A stretch of 5,038 nt of DNA from Pseudomonadota bacterium (GTDB taxonomy: Bacteria; Myxococcota; Myxococcia; Myxococcales; Myxococcaceae): the NCBI GenBank assembly GCA_023424585.1, contig JAFADT010000287.1, positions 1 through 5,038 of the forward strand. Reading direction: 5' to 3'. Positions 1 to 5,038 of the stretch are shown piece after piece. Every line of letters starts with the position of its first letter. Position 1 is the stretch's first letter. The notes beneath the pieces were generated by a model. It saw only the letters and a program-made list of their open reading frames with translations, had not been told where the DNA came from and did not search any database. The translations under genes and the position numbers were made by a program.

Positions 1-918
1 GGCCTCCGTCTCCGTCAGCTTCTCGCGGTAGCGCAGGAAGGCCACGAGCAGCGCGGGGTGGGACACGCGCACCTCGTGGGCGAGGAACAGGTCCAGCTCC
101 CGGCGCATGGCCGCGGCGTCCGGGAAGCGGGCCTCCGGCTTCACCGACAGCGCGCGCTTCACGATGCGCGCGAGCGGCGGCGGCACGTTCGGGGCCACCT
201 TCTGGAGCGGCGTGAACTTGCCGTCGCGGATGCGGGCGAAGACCTCCCCGGCCGTCTTGCCCACGAAGGGGCGGGTGCCGGAGAGGGCCTCGTAGAGCAG
301 CACGCCCAGGGAGAAGATGTCGGTCCGCGCGTCGATGGGCGCGCCCGTCACCTGCTCCGGGGACATGTACGACGGCGTGCCCACGGCCATGCCCTGCTGG
401 GTGAGGGCTTCGAGGCTGACGTCCTTGGCGATGCCGAAGTCCATGAGCTTCACCTCACCGGCCTTGGTGAGCATGACGTTCGCGGGCTTGAGGTCGCGGT
501 GGATGATGCGGCGGAAGTGCGCGTGGTCGAGCGCGCTGGCGATGCGCGCGCCGATGACGGCGGCGACGTCCGGGGGCAGCGGGCCGTCCTTGATGAGGCC
601 GTGGAGGGTGGGGCCGTCCACGAACTCCATGACCATGAAGAGGCTGTCGTTCTTCTCCACCAGGTCATAGAGGGTGACGATGTTCTGGTGGCGGAACGCG
701 GCGAGCGCGAGGGCCTCACGCCGGAAGCGGGACAGGGCCTCCTGGTCGCGCTGGCCTTCGGGGAGCAGCTCCTTGATGGCGACCTCGCGTTGCAGCAGCT
801 CATGGAGGCCGCGATACACGAGCGCCATGCCGCCCCGGCCCAGCTCGCCGAGCACGCGGCAGGCGCCGATCTTGCGGTGGCGGATCCTCTCACTCTTCTC
901 TGCGGCGGCGACGGTCAC
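1..918 (-). CDS. Hanks-type serine/threonine protein kinase, C-terminus beyond the left edge
   Basis: This is a eukaryotic-like protein kinase that transfers ATP phosphate to Ser/Thr of protein targets; the catalytic part would be cytoplasmic. Read on the minus strand from GTG at 918-916, the frame is open to the window edge (306 residues). All the key kinase motifs are visible: glycine loop GELGRGGMA (24-32), VAIK lysine K49, helix-C glutamate E68, catalytic loop HRDLKPAN (140-147, D142), metal-binding DFG (160-162), GTPSYMSPEQ (180-189), DIFSLG (200-205) and the subdomain XI arginine R264. It is an RD kinase with no missing catalytic residue, so it should be active. The domain ends near residue 280; the tail, which often carries sensor or membrane parts in this family, is not in the window. 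An in-frame TGA at 939-937 and no other ATG, GTG or TTG before codon 22 (inside the first strand) leave GTG 918 as the only reasonable start, although no Shine-Dalgarno precedes it. The substrate is unknown. The gene is divergent from the helical-protein gene at 1151. Confidence 0.95.
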   Translation of the reverse strand, partial: MTVAAAEKSERIRHRKIGACRVLGELGRGGMALVYRGLHELLQREVAIKELLPEGQRDQEALSRFRREALALAAFRHQNIVTLYDLVEKNDSLFMVMEFVDGPTLHGLIKDGPLPPDVAAVIGARIASALDHAHFRRIIHRDLKPANVMLTKAGEVKLMDFGIAKDVSLEALTQQGMAVGTPSYMSPEQVTGAPIDARTDIFSLGVLLYEALSGTRPFVGKTAGEVFARIRDGKFTPLQKVAPNVPPPLARIVKRALSVKPEARFPDAAAMRRELDLFLAHEVRVSHPALLVAFLRYREKLTETEA

Positions 919-960
919 GGGGCGAAGGGTACCGATTCACGCCCCATGCGTCGATGGGGC
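916..960 (-). promoter_or_regulatory. Kinase 5' leader with two alternative hairpins, one covering the GTG start
   Basis: Two overlapping inverted repeats are visible. First, GCCCCAT (941-947) and ATGGGGC (954-960) are perfect 7-bp arms around a 6-base loop. Second, in the kinase-sense strand, CATGGGGCG (948-940) can pair over nine bases, including one G-U, with CGCCCCGTG (924-916) around a 15-base loop, and the last three bases are the GTG start codon. The two pairings share bases 941-947 and so exclude each other. Either a DNA operator or an RNA structure affecting initiation is possible. The pairing is seen directly; any regulatory role is inference, and GC-rich DNA forms such repeats by chance fairly often. 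Confidence 0.35.
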
Positions 961-1139
961 CTCCATGCGGGGCGGATTCGCACAGGTGTGATGAAAAGAC
1001 GCGGTGTCGCTGTCTCACGCCAGGAGGCCTACCTGGGGCTGGGCGGCCGCGCCGGGCCCCGCCGCAGTACGGAGCGCTCCGCCTCCCGTCCCTCTCCGCG
1101 CTGCACCGTCCCACGCGCGTTCCCATGCTTCTCCCATCC

Positions 1140-1146
1140 AGGAGGA
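1140..1146 (+). promoter_or_regulatory. Shine-Dalgarno sequence that fixes the start at 1151
   Basis: AGGAGGA lies 4 bases before the ATG at 1151 (5 bases from its GGAGG core). It supports this ATG over the GTG at 1004 that the open frame would also allow. The stretch upstream of 1151 is proline- and arginine-rich in that frame and does not look like protein. Confidence 0.8.
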
Positions 1147-1150
1147 CGCC

Positions 1151-1738
1151 ATGACGGAACGGGACGCATACATCCAGAAGCTGGAGGCCGAGCAGCGCGA
1201 GGCGACCGCTCGCTTCCGTGAAATCGAAGCGCAGGCGGACCTCGCCGACAACGAGGAGGCGCTCGACACCCTCACCGGCGTCCGGGAGTTCAACGACGAC
1301 GTCAACCGCGAGCTCCAGGCGCTCCGCCACGCCGACCAGCGCGACTGGGACCGGCTCAAGGACGGCGCGGAGAAGGCCCGCCGCCGCCTCCATGAGCGCC
1401 TCGACCGCGCCGACACCCACTTTGGACAGCTGCGCGAAGGCTACCGCCGCCAGCGCGAGGCCGAGCTGAAGGAGCTGGGCGCGCAGCTGGACGGCTGGAT
1501 CGCCTCCCATCAGCAAAGCCGGGCCGAGGACTCGCTCCTCACCCGCGAGGAGCTGGACTTCCTCACCCGCGGCATGAAGAACGCCAGGGAGATGCTCCAG
1601 AACCTGCGCCACAGCCGCGGCCACGTCTGGAAGACGGCCCGCGACCAGTACGAGGCCAACTGGCGCGAGCTGGTGGAGCGCTCCCGCCGCATCCGCGCCG
1701 AGGGCTCCCCCGAAGCGCAGGGCGCCTCCCCCTCGTGA
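1151..1738 (+). CDS. Charged, all-helical (coiled-coil-like) protein of unknown function, 195 aa
   Basis: I do not recognise a defined family with certainty. The protein is rich in Glu, Arg, Ala, Leu and Gln, has no cysteine, no signal peptide and no membrane segment, and should be soluble and cytoplasmic. Long amphipathic helices are suggested at about 3-30, 34-110 and 131-182, with few prolines or glycines until the disordered-looking tail (185-195, rich in Gly/Ser/Pro). Four tryptophans (W66, W116, W160, W171) are spread along the helices. The opening RDAYIQKLEAE and the later W-D-R-L-K-D-G-A-E-K-A (66-76) faintly resemble small helical stress-associated proteins of the cyanobacterial sll1863 type, which begin with a similar D-x-Y-x-x-K-L stretch; this is a weak memory-based resemblance, not an assignment. 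The ATG at 1151 has a good Shine-Dalgarno sequence. The gene is divergent from the kinase and is followed 58 bases later by a strong hairpin, so it is probably monocistronic. Confidence 0.85.
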   Translation: MTERDAYIQKLEAEQREATARFREIEAQADLADNEEALDTLTGVREFNDDVNRELQALRHADQRDWDRLKDGAEKARRRLHERLDRADTHFGQLREGYRRQREAELKELGAQLDGWIASHQQSRAEDSLLTREELDFLTRGMKNAREMLQNLRHSRGHVWKTARDQYEANWRELVERSRRIRAEGSPEAQGASPS

Positions 1739-1796
1739 AACCCCATCTTCACCGACGCCACGCGGCTGTCACGCGACTACGCTAGGAACGCCCCCA

Positions 1797-1842
1797 CCTG
1801 GAGGGGCGCGGCCCGGAAGGACCGCGCCCCTCCAGGCGTTTT
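1797..1842 (+). terminator. Strong GC hairpin with T-run between the helical-protein gene and ppx
   Basis: CCTGGAGGGGCGCGG (1797-1811) and CCGCGCCCCTCCAGG (1822-1836) are perfect 15-bp arms around a 10-base loop, followed by CGTTTT (1837-1842). AACG (1787-1790) can also pair with CGTT (1837-1840), extending the stem across a 6-base bulge. The T-run is on the plus-strand side only, so the hairpin acts rightward, ending transcription from the 1151 gene. It stops 20 bases before the ppx start. If the ppx promoter lies upstream, the hairpin would sit inside the ppx leader and could attenuate it. The T-run is short, as is usual in high-GC genomes. Confidence 0.75.
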
Positions 1843-1856
1843 CCGTTCGCGAGCCC

Positions 1857-3377
1857 ATGGCCCTTCCCGCACGTCCCTCCTCGATCCCCGTCCTCGCCGC
1901 CATCGATGTGGGCACCAACGCCGTGCGCCTGGAGCTGGCCCGCCCGGACGCCGAGGGCTCGCTCGAGACCCTCCACCAGGAGCGCGACCCCATCCGCCCC
2001 GGCGAGGGCGTCTTCACCAGCGGCGAGATGCCCCAGCAGACCGCCGACCGGCTCCTGTCCACCCTGCGCCGCTACGCCGCCCTCTGCCGCCGCCACAAGG
2101 CCCAGGTGCGCGCCGTCGCCACCAGCGCCCTGCGCGAGGCGCGCAACCGCGCGGACATCGTGCGCCGCGTGCACGAGGAGGCCGGCCTGGAGCTGGAGGT
2201 CGTCAGCGGCAAGGAGGAGGCCCGCCTCATCTGCCTGGGCGTGCTGCACCGCAAGCCCGCCAACGCCCGCTCGCTCCTCGTGGACATCGGCGGCGGCAGC
2301 ACCGAGGTCGTCATCGCCACCGGCGAGAAGCCCGACGAGCTCTGGAGCCTCGCCCTGGGCTCCGTGCGGCTCACCGAGGTCTTCGACACGTCGCGCGCCG
2401 TGACTCCCAAGCAGCTGCGGCTGATGCGGAGCTTCGTGGAGGAGGTCCTCCACAAGACGCTCCCGGAGAAGCTCCCCGCCCTGCCCCGCGTGGCGCTGGG
2501 CTCGTCCGGCACCATCGGCGCGGTGGTGGGCTTCGCCGCCGCGGACAACGGAGGCAACGCCACCGTGCGCCAGCTCACCCAGACCGTGGAGTCCCTGGCG
2601 AAGATGCCGCCAGAGCGCCGCCGCAAGCGCTTCGACCCGCGCCGCGCGGACATCATCGTCGCCGGCGCCGTCATCCTGGAGGGCGTCGCGCGCCACCTGG
2701 GCGTGGAGTCCGTCAGCGTCGTCAACCGCGGCCTGCGCGACGGCGTGCTGGTGGACCTGCTCTACCGCCAGGACGAGACGCGCGAGGACCACAGCCTCGC
2801 GGACGCGGCCTTCGTCATGGGCCAGCGCTTCCGCTTCGACGAGAAGCACGCCCGCCAGGTGGCCCGCCTGTCGCTGGCCCTCTTCGACGGGCTGGCCGCG
2901 CTGCACCAGCTGCCCCTGTCCGTGCGCCCGCACCTGGAGGTCGCCGCGCTGCTGCACGACATCGGCACGGCGGTCAGCTACGAGCGCCACCACCGCCACA
3001 CGTACTACCTCCTCCACAACGCGGACCTCCCGGGCCTCGCGGACCACGAGCGGGAGATCATCGCCCGCGTCGCCCGCTACCACCGGCGCTCCCCGCCGGA
3101 GCTGACCCACTCCGGCATGGCCGGGCTGACGCCGTCGGAGGCGCGGCGCGTGCGCAAGCTGGCCACGCTGCTGCGCGTGGCGAACGCGCTGGACCACAGC
3201 CACCACCAGCCCATCCGCGACTTCAAGGTGACGGACGGCCGCGAGGCGGTGACGCTGCACCTGCACGCCCGCCAGCCGCTCGACCTGGAGCTGTGGAACG
3301 CCGAGCGCGAGGCCCCCGCCTTCCGCAAGGTGTTCGGCAAGCGGCTCGCCTTCCAGCTCCACACGACCGGACGTTAG
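1857..3377 (+). CDS. ppx: Exopolyphosphatase / pppGpp phosphohydrolase (Ppx/GppA) with HD domain
   Basis: This is a 506-residue cytoplasmic enzyme of the Ppx/GppA family, which removes terminal phosphate from polyphosphate and, in some members, converts pppGpp to ppGpp. The N-terminal actin-like ATPase fold shows the phosphate-binding loop AIDVGTNAVRLEL (15-27), SGKEEARLI (117-125) with E121, and DIGGGSTEV (143-151) with D143 and E150; these match the catalytic E121, D143 and E150 described for E. coli Ppx. GSSGTIGA and the RGLRDGVL segment close this part near residue 300. The C-terminal part is an HD domain with H331, H367-D368 (LLHDIG) and D446, followed by a short beta-rich end. The length is close to E. 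coli Ppx (513). The ATG at 1857 is the first start in frame and lies just before the phosphate loop; only a weak GAG-like Shine-Dalgarno precedes it. No polyphosphate kinase gene is adjacent. Polyphosphatase versus pppGpp activity cannot be separated from sequence alone. Confidence 0.93.
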   Translation: MALPARPSSIPVLAAIDVGTNAVRLELARPDAEGSLETLHQERDPIRPGEGVFTSGEMPQQTADRLLSTLRRYAALCRRHKAQVRAVATSALREARNRADIVRRVHEEAGLELEVVSGKEEARLICLGVLHRKPANARSLLVDIGGGSTEVVIATGEKPDELWSLALGSVRLTEVFDTSRAVTPKQLRLMRSFVEEVLHKTLPEKLPALPRVALGSSGTIGAVVGFAAADNGGNATVRQLTQTVESLAKMPPERRRKRFDPRRADIIVAGAVILEGVARHLGVESVSVVNRGLRDGVLVDLLYRQDETREDHSLADAAFVMGQRFRFDEKHARQVARLSLALFDGLAALHQLPLSVRPHLEVAALLHDIGTAVSYERHHRHTYYLLHNADLPGLADHEREIIARVARYHRRSPPELTHSGMAGLTPSEARRVRKLATLLRVANALDHSHHQPIRDFKVTDGREAVTLHLHARQPLDLELWNAEREAPAFRKVFGKRLAFQLHTTGR

Positions 3378-3386
3378 GCCCCGGGC

Positions 3387-3412
3387 CTCTCCGCCCGCTC
3401 CCCGGCGGAGGG
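3387..3412 (+). terminator. Hairpin after ppx, weak terminator candidate
   Basis: CTCCGCC (3389-3395) and GGCGGAG (3404-3410) form a perfect 7-bp stem with an 8-base loop, extendable by a T-G and a C-G pair to 3387/3412. It lies 9 bases after the ppx stop codon. No T-run follows, so it may protect the 3' end or work only with Rho; chance is possible at this GC content. Confidence 0.35.
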
Positions 3413-3526
3413 AGCGCGGCGCCGGTCCTGCCCGACTCCACGGCCATGCCCAGAGTCCAGACGAACAGGTCCCGCGCGCTTCGAGCGCCGTGGATCTCCA
3501 CGTCTTCCAGGGCGCCCGGCGGGGGC

Positions 3527-3532
3527 AAGGAG
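3527..3532 (+). promoter_or_regulatory. Shine-Dalgarno sequence that fixes the dehydrogenase start at 3539
   Basis: AAGGAG ends 6 bases before the ATG at 3539. The same frame stays open upstream to 3293, inside ppx, but that extension is arginine- and proline-rich and lacks similarity to dehydrogenases, whereas MKAVVFHG at 3539 is the standard start of the family. Confidence 0.85.
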
Positions 3533-3538
3533 CGGAAC

Positions 3539-4762
3539 ATGAAGGCAGTCGTTTTCCACGGCATTGGGGACATCCGGCTGGATGACGTCGCGGAGCCGAA
3601 GCTGAAGGAGCCCACGGACGCCATCATCCGGCTGACCGCCAGCGCCATCTGCGGCACGGACCTGCACATGATCCGCGGCACCCTGGCGGGCATGAAGCCC
3701 GGCACCATCCTCGGCCACGAAGGCGTGGGCGTCATCGAGGAGCTGGGCGGGGACGTGCGCAACTTCAACGTGGGCGACCGCGTGGTCATCTGCTCCACCA
3801 TCGCGTGCGGCAACTGCTCGTACTGCCGCGCGGGCTACTATGCCCAGTGCGACGACGCGAACCCCCACGGGCCGGGCGCGGGCACCGCGTTCTTCGGCGG
3901 CCCGGAGATGACGGGCCCCTTCGACGGCATGCAGGCGGAGAAGGCCCGCATCCCGCACGCGGCGGTCACCATGGTGAAGGTGCCGGAGGGCGTCACCGAC
4001 GACCAGGCCATCCTCGTCTCCGACATCTTCCCCACGGGCTACTTCGGCGCGGAGCTGGCGGAGATCAAGCCGGGTGACACCGTGGCGGTGTTCGGCTGCG
4101 GGCCGGTGGGCCTGTTCGCCATCGTGAGCGCGAAGCTCCTGGGCGCGGGCCGCGTCTTCGCCATCGACAGCCACGAGGACCGGCTGGCGCTCGCGCGGAC
4201 GCAGGGCGCGGAGGTCATCCACTTCGAGCAGGAGGATCCGGTGGAGACGCTCAAGCGCTTCACCGGCGGCATCGGCGTGGACCGGGTCATCGACGCGGTG
4301 GGCGTGGACGCGCAGCACGCGCACCACGGTCCGGCCGCCAGGAAGGCCAGGGCGGAGAAGCCCGAGTTCAAGCGCGAGGTGGAGCAGGTCGCGCCCAGGC
4401 AGAAGCCGGACGGCGCCAACTGGGTGCCCGGCGACGGGCCGTCGCAGGTCGCGCAGTGGGCGGTGCAGGCGCTGGCCAAGGCGGGCACGCTGTCCATCAT
4501 CGGCGTGTACCCGCAGACGATGAACGCGTTCCCCCTTGGCGAGGCGATGAACAAGAACCTCACCCTGCGCATGGGCAACTGCAACCACCGCAAGTACATC
4601 CCCAAGCTGCTGGAGCTGGTGCGCACCGGCACCGTGGACCCCACGGCCATCCTGAGCCACGTGAAGTCCATGGCCTCCGCCATCGACGCGTACCGCAACT
4701 TCGACCTGCGCAAGCCGGGCTGGGTGAAGGTGGAGCTGGAGCCGGGCGCCACGCTCCAGTGA
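3539..4762 (+). CDS. Zinc-dependent medium-chain dehydrogenase, formaldehyde dehydrogenase-like
   Basis: This is a 407-residue NAD(P)-linked alcohol/aldehyde oxidoreductase of the zinc medium-chain family, cytoplasmic. The catalytic zinc site is visible as C38 (CGTD), H60-E61 (GHEGVGVI) and probably D162 (SDIFPTGY). The structural zinc site is C90, C93, C96 and C104. The loop NPHGPGAGTAFFGG (108-121) and the DIFPTGY segment are typical of the glutathione-independent formaldehyde dehydrogenase-like branch. The Rossmann fold has GCGPVG (186-191) and D210 at the end of the second strand, favouring NAD over NADP. A segment at about 258-304 is Lys/Arg/Glu-rich and then runs into QWAVQALAKAGTLSIIGVYP (306-325), matching the family's usual long connection. 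Conserved C-terminal features include NKNLTLRMGNCNHRKYIP. The natural substrate is unknown; formaldehyde is only one option. A 161-base gap with a hairpin separates it from ppx, so co-transcription is uncertain. It converges with the gene at 4769, leaving six bases between stop codons. Confidence 0.92.
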   Translation: MKAVVFHGIGDIRLDDVAEPKLKEPTDAIIRLTASAICGTDLHMIRGTLAGMKPGTILGHEGVGVIEELGGDVRNFNVGDRVVICSTIACGNCSYCRAGYYAQCDDANPHGPGAGTAFFGGPEMTGPFDGMQAEKARIPHAAVTMVKVPEGVTDDQAILVSDIFPTGYFGAELAEIKPGDTVAVFGCGPVGLFAIVSAKLLGAGRVFAIDSHEDRLALARTQGAEVIHFEQEDPVETLKRFTGGIGVDRVIDAVGVDAQHAHHGPAARKARAEKPEFKREVEQVAPRQKPDGANWVPGDGPSQVAQWAVQALAKAGTLSIIGVYPQTMNAFPLGEAMNKNLTLRMGNCNHRKYIPKLLELVRTGTVDPTAILSHVKSMASAIDAYRNFDLRKPGWVKVELEPGATLQ

Positions 4763-4771
4763 CGCGCGTCA
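4760..4771. repeat. 12-bp perfect palindrome made of two convergent stop codons
   Basis: TGACGCGCGTCA reads identically on both strands. Its first three bases are the stop of the dehydrogenase on the plus strand, and its last three are the stop of the QueA-like gene on the minus strand. The symmetry does not extend further (G on both flanks). With no room for a separate terminator, transcripts from both sides must overlap into the opposite gene. Confidence 0.9.
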
Positions 4772-5038
4772 GGAGTCCAGGAGGAGGCACGTGTCGCCGA
4801 ACTCGTGCCCCAGGTAACCCGCGGCCTCCGCGTGCGCCGAGGCCCGGCGCAGGAGCGGAAGCGGCGCGAAGGCCTGGAGCAGCGCATGGTGGCTGCTCCC
4901 CGGCGCATGCACGCCGGTGAGCAGCCCGTGCACCACGCGGGGCACGGAGCCGGGCCCGAGCAGCAGGTCCGTCACGTCCTCGCCCGGCACCAGCGCCCCG
5001 TGCTGCGTCGCGCGTCCCTCCAGCGCGCGCACCACGGT
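4769..5038 (-). CDS. queA: QueA-like S-adenosylmethionine:tRNA ribosyltransferase-isomerase, C-terminal part
   Basis: Only the last 89 residues are in the window; the gene begins beyond the right edge. QueA transfers and isomerises the ribosyl group of S-adenosylmethionine onto preQ1-modified tRNA to give epoxyqueuosine, in the cytoplasm. The visible part follows the QueA C-terminal order: TVVRALEG at the window edge (compare the family's TTVVRALE), then VVHGLLTGVHAPGSSHHALLQAF (a variant of the usual LLTNFHLPxSTLLMLVSAF), then GYLGHEFGDTCLLL (in place of the usual RFFSYGDAMLI). The order and spacing make the homology convincing. The altered motifs match what I recall of the divergent QueA-like branch found in actinobacteria and some other bacteria (LVTGWHxPEASH ... 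YLWHEFGD), so whether it works in queuosine synthesis is uncertain. The protein ends at LLLDS. The gene converges on the dehydrogenase. Confidence 0.85.
   Translation of the reverse strand, partial: TVVRALEGRATQHGALVPGEDVTDLLLGPGSVPRVVHGLLTGVHAPGSSHHALLQAFAPLPLLRRASAHAEAAGYLGHEFGDTCLLLDS

Noticed and set aside
985..1019. Imperfect inverted repeat GTGA...AGAC / GTCTCAC in the divergent spacer
   Set aside because: Only 4 contiguous base pairs match without a bulge, which is too weak to claim as an operator; no convincing -35/-10 pair was found in this spacer either.
58..1221. 387-residue open frame on the plus strand over the kinase gene
   Set aside because: The minus strand here encodes every kinase motif in order; the plus frame is Gly/Arg/His-rich and runs through the intergenic region without a recognisable domain.
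1782..3362. 526-residue open frame on the minus strand opposite ppx
   Set aside because: It is His/Val/Gln/Arg-rich low-complexity sequence without motifs, as expected for the antisense of a GC3-biased gene; the plus strand carries the full Ppx/GppA motif set.
3434..3457. GACTC / GAGTC inverted repeat between ppx and the dehydrogenase
   Set aside because: The arms are 5 bp with a 14-base spacer, which is expected by chance.
3293..3538. Upstream extension of the dehydrogenase overlapping the end of ppx
   Set aside because: The extra 82 residues look non-coding, overlap ppx and lack family similarity; the ATG at 3539 has a good Shine-Dalgarno sequence.
3374..4660. 428-residue open frame on the minus strand opposite the dehydrogenase
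   Set aside because: It is composed of Arg/Ala/His/Val-rich shadow sequence; the plus strand shows both zinc sites and the Rossmann motif.
1..5038. Mobile elements, CRISPR arrays, tRNA/rRNA genes or a novel multi-gene defence-type system
   Set aside because: I saw no spaced direct repeats, transposase or integrase motifs, cloverleaf arms or composition shift; all large coding regions are assignable to ordinary cellular families except the 195-residue protein.

Overview
The window is GC-rich DNA with dense, strongly GC3-biased genes, spacious divergent promoters and a Hanks-type Ser/Thr kinase gene. This points to a high-GC proteobacterium-like predator or social bacterium, most likely a myxobacterium (Myxococcus/Corallococcus-like). 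That assignment is inferred from composition and gene content, not from a search. I see no sign of a mobile element, phage, CRISPR array, tRNA or rRNA, and base and codon use look uniform throughout.

Layout from left to right: (1) 1-918, minus strand: the N-terminal 306 residues of a Ser/Thr protein kinase with an essentially complete, apparently active kinase domain; its C-terminus runs off the left edge. (2) 919-1150: a divergent intergenic region. Its kinase-proximal part can form two mutually exclusive hairpins, one of which covers the kinase's GTG start codon. (3) 1151-1738, plus strand: a 195-residue, highly charged, all-helical protein of unknown function with a good Shine-Dalgarno sequence. 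(4) 1797-1842: a strong 15-bp GC hairpin followed by a short T-run, an intrinsic terminator or attenuator just ahead of the next gene. (5) 1857-3377, plus strand: an exopolyphosphatase/pppGpp phosphohydrolase (Ppx/GppA) with an intact C-terminal HD domain. (6) 3539-4762, plus strand: a zinc-dependent medium-chain alcohol/formaldehyde-type dehydrogenase. (7) 4769-5038, minus strand: the C-terminal 89 residues of a divergent QueA-like protein, whose 5' part lies beyond the right edge. Its stop codon and that of the dehydrogenase are the two halves of one 12-bp palindrome.

The genes do not form an obvious pathway or operon. They look like separate transcription units: a divergent pair (kinase / helical protein), then two tandem genes separated by hairpins, then a convergent junction. 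Links between them (for example stress signalling through a kinase and polyphosphate or (p)ppGpp turnover) would be speculation. I did not find a clear new multi-gene system. The best leads are the kinase leader with the occluded start codon, the hairpin in front of ppx, and the non-canonical QueA-like C-terminus.
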